Shown piece by piece: positions 7,691 to 16,183 of a stretch of 64,000 bases of DNA. The stretch is from Lachnospiraceae bacterium (lineage in GTDB: Bacteria; Bacillota; Clostridia; Lachnospirales; Lachnospiraceae). Under the pieces are notes generated by a model that worked only from the letters and a program-made list of their open reading frames with translations, made no database searches and was not told the origin of the DNA. Made by a program: the position numbers and the translations under genes. The DNA lies in the NCBI GenBank assembly GCA_017431515.1, contig JAFRKV010000040.1:124001-188000 (forward strand), written 5' to 3'. Position 1 is the stretch's first letter, and each line of letters opens with the position of its first letter.

Positions 7691-8541
7691 GCGGGACTTT
7701 GTATCTTTGCGCGACACCCATCGGGAATCTGGAGGATATCACCCTTCGCGTGCTGCGCGTGTTGAAAGAAGCGGATCTGATTGCGGCAGAGGATACGAGG
7801 AATTCCAGAAAGCTGTTGAACCACTTTGAGATCCATACGCCCTTAACCAGTTACCATGAGTACAATCGCGTGGAAAAGGCGCATGAGCTGATAGACCAGC
7901 TTCTGGCAGGAAAGGATATAGCATTAATCACCGACGCCGGAACGCCGGGTATTTCGGATCCGGGAGAGGTACTGGCGCAGTTTGCGCTGGAGCAGGGCAT
8001 CACGGTGACAAGTCTCCCGGGTGCATCTGCCTGTGTCACGGCGCTTTCCGTATCCGGCCAAAGTGCGAGGAGGTTTGCGTTTGAAGGATTTCTGCCCGCA
8101 GAGAAAAAGGCTCGGCGCGCTGTGCTGGAGATGCTGAAAGAAGAGACCAGGACCATCGTGTTATACGAATCTCCCCACCATCTGCTGAAAACGCTGAAAG
8201 ACCTTCTCGGGGAGCTCGGAGAACGCTCTGTCACGATTTGTCGTGAATTGACTAAAATTCATGAGGAAATCAGAAAATCGACACTATCTGATGTCATAAA
8301 CTATTATACAGACAATGAGCCCCGGGGCGAATACGTATTAGTGCTGGCGGGTGCTGATGAAAAGGAGCTTCTGGAAAAGCAGCAGGCGCAATATCAGGAG
8401 CTTGCTGTCGCGGCGCATGTGGCGCAGTACGAGGCGGCGGGAATGGATCGAAAGGAAGCCATGAAGGCGGCAGCGAGGGATCGCGGGGTCGGAAAACGCG
8501 AGATCTATCAGGCGCTGCAGGAAAGGGATCAAGATGAGTGA
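7687..8541 (+). CDS. rsmI: 16S rRNA 2'-O-ribose C1402 methyltransferase
   Basis: A 284-residue tetrapyrrole-methylase-fold enzyme that methylates the ribose of C1402 in 16S rRNA, tuning the decoding centre. The N-terminus LYLCATPIGNLEDITLR and the segments EDTRNSRKLL, LITDAGTPGISDPGE and ALSVSGQ are family signatures. The start overlaps the lgt stop as ATGA, and the end overlaps the MATE gene by eight bases, so translation of lgt, rsmI and the transporter is chained. The longer open frame upstream lies entirely inside lgt and is not coding. The order trmN6...rsmI is the same as in Bacillus. Confidence 0.95.
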   Translation: MSGTLYLCATPIGNLEDITLRVLRVLKEADLIAAEDTRNSRKLLNHFEIHTPLTSYHEYNRVEKAHELIDQLLAGKDIALITDAGTPGISDPGEVLAQFALEQGITVTSLPGASACVTALSVSGQSARRFAFEGFLPAEKKARRAVLEMLKEETRTIVLYESPHHLLKTLKDLLGELGERSVTICRELTKIHEEIRKSTLSDVINYYTDNEPRGEYVLVLAGADEKELLEKQQAQYQELAVAAHVAQYEAAGMDRKEAMKAAARDRGVGKREIYQALQERDQDE

Positions 8542-9895
8542 AACCATGCAAACGGAAAATAAAATGGGCATCATGCCTGTCAAAAAGCTGATCGTGACCA
8601 TGTCGCTTCCGATGATGATCTCGATGCTGGTGCAGGCGCTTTACAATATCGTAGACAGTATTTTTGTCTCCCAGATCAACGAAAATGCGCTGACAGCCGT
8701 GACGCTGGCGTTTCCGATGCAGATGCTGGTCATCAGCTTCGGGGGCGGCACAGGGGTCGGTATCAATGCGCTGCTCAGCAAGGCCTTGGGGGAAAAACGG
8801 TTTGACCGGGCAGATAAGGCAGCAAATACCGGGATTTTCCTGACGGCAATCCATTATGTGGCGTTTTTGCTGCTGGGGGTGTTTGCGGCTGGTCCGTTTA
8901 TCCGGACCCAGACAGATGATCCGGAGATCATCGCCTTCGGAACCTCCTATCTTTCCATTGTTCTGGTGCTTTCCTTCGGGGCGTTTACACAAATGCTGTT
9001 TGAACGGCTGCTACAGTCCACCGGCAAGACCTTTCAAAGCATGATTACCCAAATCACCGGCGCCGTGATCAACATCATTCTGGATCCGATCCTGATCTTC
9101 GGACTTTTTGGCATGCCGAAGCTCGGCGTCTCCGGCGCGGCCTACGCAACGGTTTTCGGGCAGTTGACAGCCGGGATTCTCGCGCTCATCTTTAATATCC
9201 GGATCAATAAAGAGATCCATCTGACCCCCCGCCTGATCTTTCACCCTGACAGATGGACCATCGGCCGGATCTATGCGGTGGGCGTTCCCTCCATACTGAT
9301 GATGTCCATCGGCTCTGTGATGACGTATCTCATGAACCGGATTCTGATCGTTTTTTCCACCACGGCGACAGCGGTCTTCGGTGTATACTTCAAGCTCCAG
9401 AGCTTCTTTTTTATGCCGGTTTTCGGCTTGAATAACGGATTGATTCCTGTGCTCGCCTACAATTACGGTGCAAAAAAGCGGGAACGCATTCAGGAGGCGC
9501 TGCGGTTTTCCATTCTACTGGCGTTCTGCATCATGGTAGTCGGCATGACGGTCTTTTTGCTGATTCCGGGGAAACTGCTGGATCTTTTCAGCGCATCGGA
9601 TGCCATGAAGGCAATCGGTATCCCGGCGCTGCGGACGATTGCGATCCATTTTCCGATTGCTGGTATCTCCATCGCGCTCGGATCCACATTTCAAGCCTTC
9701 AGCAAAAGCGTCTATGCGCTGGTCATTTCCGTGAGCAGACAGCTTGTGGTACTGATTCCGGCGGCGTTTCTGTTGTCCCTGACGGGCGTGCTGAATCTGG
9801 TGTGGTGGGCATTTCCCATTGCGGAAGTGGTATCCCTTTTGTTTTCCGTCTATTTTTACACGCGGATCAAGAAAGGCATATTGGAAAAACTATAA
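8534..9895 (+). CDS. MATE family efflux transporter
   Basis: A 453-residue membrane protein with about twelve hydrophobic segments arranged as two similar halves, the multidrug and toxin extrusion pattern. MATE transporters export cationic or amphipathic compounds using Na+ or H+ gradients. Family features include PVKKLIVTMSLPMMISMLVQALYN at the N-terminus (the first ten residues of which are quoted here only as landmark PVKKLIVTMS), then VDSIFVSQ and AVTLAFP. It starts inside the rsmI end, so it is likely cotranscribed. The substrate cannot be predicted. Na+ coupling would fit the Na+-type ATP synthase at 52-58 kb, but this is inference. Confidence 0.9.
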   Translation: MSETMQTENKMGIMPVKKLIVTMSLPMMISMLVQALYNIVDSIFVSQINENALTAVTLAFPMQMLVISFGGGTGVGINALLSKALGEKRFDRADKAANTGIFLTAIHYVAFLLLGVFAAGPFIRTQTDDPEIIAFGTSYLSIVLVLSFGAFTQMLFERLLQSTGKTFQSMITQITGAVINIILDPILIFGLFGMPKLGVSGAAYATVFGQLTAGILALIFNIRINKEIHLTPRLIFHPDRWTIGRIYAVGVPSILMMSIGSVMTYLMNRILIVFSTTATAVFGVYFKLQSFFFMPVFGLNNGLIPVLAYNYGAKKRERIQEALRFSILLAFCIMVVGMTVFLLIPGKLLDLFSASDAMKAIGIPALRTIAIHFPIAGISIALGSTFQAFSKSVYALVISVSRQLVVLIPAAFLLSLTGVLNLVWWAFPIAEVVSLLFSVYFYTRIKKGILEKL

Positions 9896-9913
9896 ACGTG
9901 GCAGGATGATAAG

Positions 9914-11053
9914 ATGTCTGATTTTCATGTCTCTTTAAAAAAAGTTGTGGATGATTCCTACGATATCGCAATCGGCGCGGCGCTTGCCGAATCATTAAAA
10001 AATGATCTTCTTGACGGGCTGCTGGGGAAGATACAGCGATTTGCCATTGTGACGGACGATCTCGTGAAGCCGCTCTATGCGGATCAGATCGCAGCGCTTC
10101 TTTCAGAGGCCGGGTTCGAAACGGAAATCTTTGCGATTCCTCATGGCGAGAAGAATAAAACCCGGGAAAACAAGGCCTGGCTGGAGGATGCTATGTTATC
10201 CCGCGGATTCCGGCGGGACTGCGGAGTGATCGCAGTGGGAGGTGGCGTGGTGACGGATCTCGCAGGTTTTACCGCAGGGACCTTCGGACGCGGCGTTCCG
10301 TTTGTGAATTACGCCACGACGCTTCTGGCGGCGGCTGATGCGTCCGTGGGAGGCAAAACGGCCGTGGATACGCCACTTGCCACGAATCTGATCGGTCTTT
10401 TTTACCAGCCGAAGAAGGTGTATATTGACGTAAAAGCGTGGGAAACGCTGCCGGAACGGGAACTTCGCTCCGGTCTTGCGGAGACCATCAAGCATGCGTG
10501 CATGGCGGATGCGGATTTCTTTTCTTATCTGGAAGCACATCTGGATACGCTGCTTTCTGTGAGCCGTCAGGGATCCGCGCAGGAGAGAGAGGCGCAGAGC
10601 GCCGTCTGCATGTATGTCGCGGAAAAAAATTGTCAGATCAAGTATCAGGTGGTGGAGCAGGATGAAAAGGAAACCACGGGGATGCGGGAGATTTTGAATC
10701 TTGGGCACACCGTGGGACGCGCGGTGGAGACAGTCAGTGATTACCGGCTGCTCCATGGAGAAGCCGTGGCCATCGGTCTCATGTTTCAGGCGCGTCTTGG
10801 AGAAAAAGGCGGTTATCTCAGCGCCGGCGAGGTATCGCGTATGAAGGCATTACTGGAAAAAGCAGGGCTTCCGGTGGAGATTCCGGGTTATATCGACCGG
10901 GAAGCGCTGGTAAAGAAACTTTATACAGACAAAAAGGTGCGCAATGGCGCGATCCGTTTTGTATTTCAAAAAGGCATCGGTCAGATGATGCGGTTTGAAG
11001 ACGGGTCCTATGCCAGAGCGGTTTCCGAGACTGAAGTAAGGAGCGTATTATGA
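9914..11053 (+). CDS. aroB: 3-dehydroquinate synthase
   Basis: A 379-residue NAD-dependent, metal-dependent enzyme that cyclises DAHP to 3-dehydroquinate, the second step of the shikimate pathway. The NAD-binding region is GVIAVGGGVVTDLAGF, followed by the family motif ATTLLAAADASVGGKTAVD, the metal-ligand region RSGLAETIKHACM, and LNLGHTVGRAVE then LLHGEAVAIGL with the remaining ligands. The length is typical. It begins 18 bases after the MATE gene and overlaps the folate transporter gene by four bases. Pairing chorismate supply with folate uptake makes sense because p-aminobenzoate comes from chorismate. Confidence 0.95.
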   Translation: MSDFHVSLKKVVDDSYDIAIGAALAESLKNDLLDGLLGKIQRFAIVTDDLVKPLYADQIAALLSEAGFETEIFAIPHGEKNKTRENKAWLEDAMLSRGFRRDCGVIAVGGGVVTDLAGFTAGTFGRGVPFVNYATTLLAAADASVGGKTAVDTPLATNLIGLFYQPKKVYIDVKAWETLPERELRSGLAETIKHACMADADFFSYLEAHLDTLLSVSRQGSAQEREAQSAVCMYVAEKNCQIKYQVVEQDEKETTGMREILNLGHTVGRAVETVSDYRLLHGEAVAIGLMFQARLGEKGGYLSAGEVSRMKALLEKAGLPVEIPGYIDREALVKKLYTDKKVRNGAIRFVFQKGIGQMMRFEDGSYARAVSETEVRSVL

Positions 11054-11589
11054 AAGGAAAAATCACCGTACAAAAAATCGTGTTTCTGGGGGTACTGCTG
11101 GCTTTGTATCTTGTCTTGAACGAAGTATCCAAAATGCTTTCCCTGCCGCTGGGATCGAATCTTCGGATCGGTCTCACATTTCTGCCCGTGGTCTGCGCCG
11201 CGATCCTTTTCGGACCGGTGGAAGCAGCGATTGTCGGTGGACTTGGTGACATGCTGGGCGCATTTCTCTTCCCGACAGGTCCGTTTTTTCCGGGATTTAC
11301 GCTGACAGCGGTACTGACCGGCTTGATCCACGGCTTCTTCTTGCGGAAAAAGGTGACGATCCCCCGGCTTCTGCTGTCTTTTGGAATCGTGCAATTTGTC
11401 TGCGGCATGCTTCTGAATACGCTGTGGCTCAGTATCCTGTACGGAAAAGCCTTTCTGGTTTATCTCCCCGGCCGCGCGACCCAGGCAGCGGTTTCGTTTG
11501 TTGTGGAGTGTGTGTTGACTTATATCCTGAATCTGGTGCTGTTCCAAAGATTAAAAAAAATGGTGCATAAACCCAGTCACAAAAGGTGA
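11050..11589 (+). CDS. folate-type ECF transporter S component
   Basis: A 179-residue membrane protein with five to six hydrophobic segments. It resembles FolT-type substrate-binding S components of energy-coupling factor transporters, which pair with a shared EcfA/EcfA'/EcfT module encoded elsewhere. Family features are LALYLVLNEVSKMLSLPLG near the N-terminus, LRIGLTFLPVVCAAILFGP, and GGLGDMLGAFLFPTGPFFPG. The start overlaps the aroB stop (ATGA). No ECF ATPase or T gene is in the window. The ligand assignment to folate rests on the family pattern plus the aroB link; another vitamin is possible. Confidence 0.8.
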   Translation: MKGKITVQKIVFLGVLLALYLVLNEVSKMLSLPLGSNLRIGLTFLPVVCAAILFGPVEAAIVGGLGDMLGAFLFPTGPFFPGFTLTAVLTGLIHGFFLRKKVTIPRLLLSFGIVQFVCGMLLNTLWLSILYGKAFLVYLPGRATQAAVSFVVECVLTYILNLVLFQRLKKMVHKPSHKR

Positions 11590-11610
11590 GTTTCACGGAA
11601 GGAGGCGCTT

Positions 11611-12351
11611 ATGTCAGAACTGGAAACCTTACAGAAGTGGATTGATGAGTCGGAACGAATCGTCTTTTTCGGAGGCGCGGGCGTTTCGACCGAGAGCGGG
11701 ATTCCGGATTTCCGCAGTCAGGACGGACTGTACAATCAGGAATACAAGTATCCGCCGGAGACCATCGTCAGCCACAGCTTTTACCGGGCGAACCCGAAGG
11801 AGTTTTACCGGTTTTACCGCAATAAGATGCTGATGCCGGAGGCGCAGCCGAATGCGGCGCATAAGAAGCTGGCCGAGCTGGAAGCGGCAGGGAAGCTGAC
11901 CGCGGTGGTGACTCAGAATATCGACGGCCTGCACCAGAAAGCCGGTAGCAAAACGGTATATGAACTGCACGGCAGTGTCATGCGTAATTATTGTGAGCAT
12001 TGCCACCAGTTCTTTGATTTGGAATACATGCTGAACTATAAAAACGAAGAGAACGGGGATGTGCCGCTCTGTGACGCCTGCGGCGGGCCCGTCAAGCCGG
12101 ATGTGGTGCTGTATGAGGAGGGTCTGGATGACCGCGTGATTTCCGGCGCAGTAGAGGCGATCTCCCATGCGGATATGCTGATCATCGGCGGCACGTCGCT
12201 TGTGGTCTATCCTGCCGCCGGATTTATCAATTATTATCACGGAAACAAGCTGGTTTTGATCAACAAATCCGAAACTTCCGTGGATTCCCGCGCGAATCTC
12301 GTCATCCATGATCCCATCGGCCAGGTGCTCGGTCAGATCAAAGTGCGGTGA
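11611..12351 (+). CDS. cobB: NAD-dependent protein deacylase, sirtuin family
   Basis: A 246-residue class U/III-type sirtuin that removes acyl groups from lysines using NAD+. The NAD-binding motif is GGAGVSTESGIPDFRS. The catalytic region is TQNIDGLHQKAG then ELHGS with the catalytic histidine. A zinc ribbon follows with CEHC and CDAC pairs about 30 residues apart, and the late GTSLVVYPAAG motif completes the Rossmann fold. The start at 11611 follows GGAAGGAGG. It stands between the folate transporter and the HD gene with short gaps, possibly one transcript. Confidence 0.95.
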   Translation: MSELETLQKWIDESERIVFFGGAGVSTESGIPDFRSQDGLYNQEYKYPPETIVSHSFYRANPKEFYRFYRNKMLMPEAQPNAAHKKLAELEAAGKLTAVVTQNIDGLHQKAGSKTVYELHGSVMRNYCEHCHQFFDLEYMLNYKNEENGDVPLCDACGGPVKPDVVLYEEGLDDRVISGAVEAISHADMLIIGGTSLVVYPAAGFINYYHGNKLVLINKSETSVDSRANLVIHDPIGQVLGQIKVR

Positions 12352-12397
12352 ATCTGTTAGCCGGCAAAACAGGTGAAAAAGCGAAAGAGATCCTGAC

Positions 12398-12946
12398 ATG
12401 AAGTCTCAACAAAAAAAGATCAAAAACCAAATCGCGGAGGAGATTCTCCGTTACGGCGGCGAAGTAATACGTTCTGATGCATTTCGGGCATCGTCACAGG
12501 AAACGCACCATTTGAAAGGAAATCTGGCGGATCACATTTTAAACGTGACGATTGCCGGGGTGTCTTTTTGCCATCGACTGCAGAAAAAAAGGATTGAAGT
12601 GGATGAAAAAACGGTAGTCATTGCCTGTCTGTGCCACGATCTCGGTATGGTGGGCAGAAACGAGAAGTATGAGAGCCGCTTGAAATCCTGGCGGCAGCAT
12701 CCGGAAGAGTCCTTAAAGCAGGCAAAAGCCATCTGTCCGGAACTGGATGACAAGACTTCTCAGGCGATTACCACACATATGTGGCCGATTGCAGGTGGTT
12801 TGCCCCGTTCCAGGGAAGGACGTGTTGTTCTGGCAGCGGATAAATATGCCTCAATGATCGACTGGATCTCTTATGTAAAAGGGGAGCCGTGGCAACGGGA
12901 GATTAAGGAAGCAATACAAAAAAAAGGAGGAAATGGAAATGAATGA
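12398..12946 (+). CDS. HD-domain phosphohydrolase-like protein
   Basis: A 182-residue protein with an HD metal-dependent phosphohydrolase core: H near residue 37 (GNLADHILNV), CLCHDLGMVGR with the HD pair, HPEESLKQA, ITTHMWPI, and AADKYASMIDW as the last aspartate. Such proteins hydrolyse phosphate esters of nucleotides or act as signalling phosphodiesterases; the substrate here is unknown. The final residues GGNGNE are encoded inside the overlap with the next gene, whose Shine-Dalgarno site (AAAGGAGG) lies inside this coding sequence. It therefore looks coupled to the DUF308 and patatin genes. Confidence 0.8.
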   Translation: MKSQQKKIKNQIAEEILRYGGEVIRSDAFRASSQETHHLKGNLADHILNVTIAGVSFCHRLQKKRIEVDEKTVVIACLCHDLGMVGRNEKYESRLKSWRQHPEESLKQAKAICPELDDKTSQAITTHMWPIAGGLPRSREGRVVLAADKYASMIDWISYVKGEPWQREIKEAIQKKGGNGNE

Positions 12947-13508
12947 AAAACTGAAAAAGATTCTTTTGTTTCTTTGCGGAATCGTCCTGATCGTTTTTGG
13001 GATTCAAGTGCTTCTGAACTGGTCCATGCGGATTTATTTTTGCGGGATCGCACTGATTATCTATGGAGGAGGTTCTCTTGTGATGTGGTTTGACCACAAA
13101 AAAAGCGGAACCGCCAGCAGATGGTCCTTCTGGATCGCAGTCGCTTCCATCATTTCCGGTATCGCAATATTTGTGGGAGGTTCTTTGAACCTTGTCACGG
13201 TCGGCTTCGTCATGCTGATCTTTGGTATCTGGCTGATCGTGTCCGGCGTTCTGGAAATCATCGGTGCCGTCATCTATCGAAAAGCAATGACCACCATAGA
13301 GCTTGGCGTCCAGGCGCCGGGATCCATGCTGTCCATTGTTTTCGGCGGGATCATGATCGGTGTCGGAGTGCTTGTGGTGCTGATGCCGGTATTTGCGCTT
13401 CTTGTAACGACGATTATCCTCGCCGTTGCGATAATCGTGGGAGGAGTCCGGATGATCCTGGGCGCTTTCTCTACCGGATCCATTACGAGAAAGGAGGAGA
13501 ACGCATGA
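12939..13508 (+). CDS. DUF308 (HdeD-like) membrane protein
   Basis: A 189-residue membrane protein with six hydrophobic segments arranged as three similar hairpins, the DUF308/HdeD pattern. HdeD is linked to acid resistance in Escherichia coli, but the role of clostridial members is unknown. The start at 12939 is preferred because AAAGGAGG lies eight bases upstream; an ATG six bases earlier is too close. Both ends overlap their neighbours (eight bases with the HD gene, four with the patatin gene), so the three are made together. No signal peptide beyond the first membrane segment is seen. Confidence 0.8.
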   Translation: MNEKLKKILLFLCGIVLIVFGIQVLLNWSMRIYFCGIALIIYGGGSLVMWFDHKKSGTASRWSFWIAVASIISGIAIFVGGSLNLVTVGFVMLIFGIWLIVSGVLEIIGAVIYRKAMTTIELGVQAPGSMLSIVFGGIMIGVGVLVVLMPVFALLVTTIILAVAIIVGGVRMILGAFSTGSITRKEENA

Positions 13509-14800
13509 AACGAGGAGTTGTACTGAGCGGCGGCGGCACGAAAGGTGCCTATGAAATAGGGGTCTGGCGGGCATTGAATGAGCTGGGCATCGATTATCAG
13601 ATCGTGACCGGAACCTCCATCGGCTCCATTAACGGCGCATTGATGACGATGCAGGATTATGAACGCAGCGAAAAGATGTGGCTTGGCATGCAGATGGGCG
13701 ATCTTATGAATGAATCTTATCAGAGAGGCCATACGATGCAGGGTTTCGTAAAAAGCCTTTTCTCGCCGGGAGAGTTTATGAGGAGCAAGGTCTCTGCTGG
13801 CGCAGTGGATAATTCTCCTTTTCCGGAGTTTATCCATACCAATATTGACGAAGAAGTGATCCGGAAATCTCCTGTTGACTATGGGCTTGTCACCGTGCGC
13901 AACCGGGATCGAAAGCCTTTCTCTCTTACAAAATCCATGATTCCGGAGGGATTACTTCCGGACTATATCATCGCTTCCTCTTCGGTTTATCCTGTATTTC
14001 CGATGCACCTGATCGGTAATGAGTATTATATTGACGGCATGTATCATGACAACCTCCCCATCGATCTGGCTGTTTCCATGGGGGCAGGGGAGCTGATCGT
14101 TGTGGATCTGCATCAGGAGGCGCAGCACCCGGATTACGAAGGCCGCCCCTACGTCACTTATATCACCCCAAGCGAGAACCTGGGCGGGATTTTGGCATTT
14201 GATCCGGTGGTCATCCGCAGGAATATCGAGATGGGCTATCGTGATGCCATGCGCTGCTTCGGCAGATACAAGGGATATGTCTATTGCTTCCAGCCGGAGA
14301 GCCTGCAGGGCTTCGATGCCGCAGTAGAGCGTTTTAACCTGTTTTGCGCACAGGGTCAGGCAATTGCAAATCTGAACGTCAAAACCAAGCTGAAACGATC
14401 CATGGATGTCAATCAGATGTTTAAGCTGTTGGAAAAGTACGCCAGAGGACACGCGGTCAAAAAGGAAGATTACTTTATCCGCGGCGCGGAGATCGCAGCC
14501 GAAGTTTGCGGCCTCAGCCATGAAACAATCTGGGATATGAAGGATCTGGTCACCGCTGTGAAAGAAAAGATCGGTTCCTTCGAGTCTTATCCGGATCAGA
14601 AAGTGTTTGACTGTGAAAATCCGAATGCTTTGTACAGGCGTATCAAGGCGCTGAAAAAGGAAAAGGAGCCGGTTTATCTGCTGGGATGCCTCTATCATTA
14701 CGGTAAACATTCTGATCCCGGCTATGAGATCATGCGTGGAATTATGTGGTCTCTGCCAAGAGAGCTTGCCGCCAGCATTTTTTTGCGTTCGGTGGAGTAG
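13505..14800 (+). CDS. patatin-like phospholipase
   Basis: A 431-residue patatin-fold acyl hydrolase expected to cleave acyl groups from phospholipids or lysophospholipids by a Ser-Asp dyad. Visible parts are the oxyanion loop VVLSGGGTKGAYEIGV at residues 4-19, the nucleophile elbow GTSIGSING at 36-44, and IDGMYHDNLPIDLAV carrying the dyad aspartate. The usual DGG is DGM here, a tolerated-looking variant. The C-terminal 200 residues are of unrecognised fold. The start overlaps the DUF308 stop (ATGA) and follows AAAGGAGG. A bidirectional terminator at 14841-14886 ends the operon. No signal peptide, so probably cytoplasmic or membrane-peripheral. Confidence 0.88.
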   Translation: MKRGVVLSGGGTKGAYEIGVWRALNELGIDYQIVTGTSIGSINGALMTMQDYERSEKMWLGMQMGDLMNESYQRGHTMQGFVKSLFSPGEFMRSKVSAGAVDNSPFPEFIHTNIDEEVIRKSPVDYGLVTVRNRDRKPFSLTKSMIPEGLLPDYIIASSSVYPVFPMHLIGNEYYIDGMYHDNLPIDLAVSMGAGELIVVDLHQEAQHPDYEGRPYVTYITPSENLGGILAFDPVVIRRNIEMGYRDAMRCFGRYKGYVYCFQPESLQGFDAAVERFNLFCAQGQAIANLNVKTKLKRSMDVNQMFKLLEKYARGHAVKKEDYFIRGAEIAAEVCGLSHETIWDMKDLVTAVKEKIGSFESYPDQKVFDCENPNALYRRIKALKKEKEPVYLLGCLYHYGKHSDPGYEIMRGIMWSLPRELAASIFLRSVE

Positions 14801-14840
14801 CGGCTTTCGCCGGAATCATTCCCTACGCAGTTCTGTGCAT

Positions 14841-14886
14841 AAAAACAGCCCGAAACACCTCTACAGTGCTTCGGGCTGTCTTTTTT
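14841..14886. terminator. bidirectional intrinsic terminator between patatin and rpsR genes
   Basis: A ten-pair stem (ACAGCCCGAA at 14845-14854 with TTCGGGCTGT at 14870-14879) is flanked by five A's on the left and six T's on the right. It can therefore stop transcription of the patatin operon rightward and of rpsF-ssb-rpsR leftward. Confidence 0.88.
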
Positions 14887-14894
14887 CTCCCGGA

Positions 14895-15155
14895 TTAATC
14901 CGCTACATAAGGCATCAGTGCTACGTGACGTGCTCTCTTGATGGCAACGGTCAGAGCTCTCTGGTGCTTTGCGCAGTTTCCTGTGATTCTTCTCGGAAGG
15001 ATCTTACCGCGCTCGGAGATGAATCTCTTGAGCTTATTGGTATCCTTGTAATCAATGACGTTGTCCTTTCCGCAGAACACACAAACCTTTTTTCTTCTGT
15101 GCATCGGGCGTCTCCGTGCCGGAGCCTCGCCCCCGTCTTTTCTATTGTAAGGCAT
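14895..15155 (-). CDS. rpsR: 30S ribosomal protein S18
   Basis: An 86-residue basic protein, S18 of the small ribosomal subunit, which binds next to S6. The segments [28 protein letters not shown] and [19 protein letters not shown] are standard for bacterial S18; the cysteines in VCVFC and near NC suggest the zinc-binding form. The start MPYNRKDGG at 15155 follows AGAGGAGATC; an upstream reading of eleven more residues lacks a site. It is the last gene of the rpsF-ssb-rpsR operon, and its stop is close to the terminator at 14841-14886. Confidence 0.97.
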   Translation of the reverse strand: MPYNRKDGGEAPARRRPMHRRKKVCVFCGKDNVIDYKDTNKLKRFISERGKILPRRITGNCAKHQRALTVAIKRARHVALMPYVAD

Positions 15156-15205
15156 TTGTTGATCTCCTCTCTCCGGCGCTTCTCTCATGCGCCGTCCTGT
15201 TTCGA

Positions 15206-15655
15206 CTAATTGAACGGTAACTCTTCGTCAATCCCGTCCGGAATGTTCATGAACCCGTCACCTGCTGCTGAGGGCATCTCCGTCGGAGCCTGAGCGGAAA
15301 AACCGCCGGCATTGCTCTCGGATGCTGCCTTGCTTTCTGCAAACTCCTGCTCCTCCACAACAACATCGGTCGTATAGACTTTCTGTCCTTCTTTATTCGT
15401 GTAGGAACCGGTCTGGATCCGGCCTGTGATGGCGATTTTGATTCCCTTATGGAAATACTTCTCGGCAAATTCACCGGCTCTTCCAAAAGCAACACAGTTG
15501 ATGAAATCCGCTGTCTGCTGTCCGTCGTCGTTATTTCTGCGGCCTCTGCGGTCAACTGCCAGTGTATAACGGGCAACTGCCGTGGACTGCTCTCCTGCGG
15601 AATAGCGGACATCGGGATCACGGGTCAGACGACCCATCAAAATGACTTTATTCAT
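15206..15655 (-). CDS. ssb: single-stranded DNA-binding protein
   Basis: A 149-residue SSB with an N-terminal OB fold (about residues 1-105: [39 protein letters not shown], then [15 protein letters not shown]) and a flexible linker. The C-terminal tip is [10 protein letters not shown], the acidic tail that recruits replication partners. SSB coats single-stranded DNA during replication and repair. It lies between rpsF and rpsR, the conserved arrangement, 15 bases after the rpsF stop, with an AAAAGGAGAACG site upstream. Confidence 0.97.
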   Translation of the reverse strand: MNKVILMGRLTRDPDVRYSAGEQSTAVARYTLAVDRRGRRNNDDGQQTADFINCVAFGRAGEFAEKYFHKGIKIAITGRIQTGSYTNKEGQKVYTTDVVVEEQEFAESKAASESNAGGFSAQAPTEMPSAAGDGFMNIPDGIDEELPFN

Positions 15656-15670
15656 AGACGTTCTCCTTTT

Positions 15671-15967
15671 TTAAGCCTCTTCCTGCTTCACGCATAAGAA
15701 ACGAAGAACGTTGTCCATGATGCGGACGCGCTGCTCGATCTGTGCCGGAGCATCGGTCGGTGCATCAAAGTGGATGAAATAGTAGAAGCCTTCGTCCATC
15801 TTCTGGATCTCATAAGCGAGCTTCTTTTTGCCCCAGTCATCCACGTCCGTAATGGTGCCGCCGAAACGAGTCACATACTCTTTTGCTTTCTCGACTGTCG
15901 CATTACGGGCATCGTCTTCGATTTTTGCATTCACAACAAGTGCTAACTCATACTTGCTCATGCTCAT
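15671..15967 (-). CDS. rpsF: 30S ribosomal protein S6
   Basis: A 98-residue S6 protein, partner of S18 in the small subunit platform. Family features are KYELALVVNAKIEDD at the start and VDDWGKKKLAYEIQKMDEGFYYF in the middle. Two ATGs compete, at 15967 and 15961: the AGGAGG site lies four bases before the first and ten before the second, so the start is uncertain by two residues. A strong promoter is upstream at 16037-16065, with a leader of about 65 bases. In several bacteria the S6-S18 complex binds such leaders; a GC-rich hairpin around 15985-16010 (CTCCCTCGATGGAGAG) might serve, which is inference. Confidence 0.95.
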   Translation of the reverse strand: MSMSKYELALVVNAKIEDDARNATVEKAKEYVTRFGGTITDVDDWGKKKLAYEIQKMDEGFYYFIHFDAPTDAPAQIEQRVRIMDNVLRFLCVKQEEA

Positions 15968-16036
15968 CGTACCTCCTTTTGGTCTCTGGCCCTCCCTCGA
16001 TGGAGAGAGCAAGGAAATTCACTATCACAAATAAGG

Positions 16037-16065
16037 ATAATAGCACGATTTTTCACAGGATTCAA
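16037..16065 (-). promoter_or_regulatory. sigma-A-type promoter of rpsF-ssb-rpsR
   Basis: On the minus strand TTGAAT (16060-16065) and TATTAT (16037-16042) are separated by 17 bases, a near-consensus housekeeping promoter. It points at rpsF, whose start is about 70 bases further on. Confidence 0.8.
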
Positions 16066-16108
16066 GAAAATATTTCAAAAATGTTTCAAAATTTTTCTAA
16101 AGCCTACT

Positions 16109-16137
16109 TTGAAAAACAACGATTTGCGTGATAGGAT
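16109..16137 (+). promoter_or_regulatory. probable promoter of the adenosine-deaminase-like gene
   Basis: TTGAAA at 16109-16114 and TAGGAT at 16132-16137 are 17 bases apart on the plus strand. The site lies about 47 bases upstream of the preferred start at 16184 and is back to back with the rpsF promoter. Confidence 0.6.
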
Positions 16138-16183
16138 AAGACGTGAAGTTGTTGACATTCACACAACTGATCGGAGGATGATG

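Noticed and set aside
13505-14800. CD-NTase/CBASS-type defence operon around the patatin gene
   Set aside because: There is no cyclic-nucleotide synthase; the HD and DUF308 neighbours do not supply one, so only a weaker lipid-response idea is kept.
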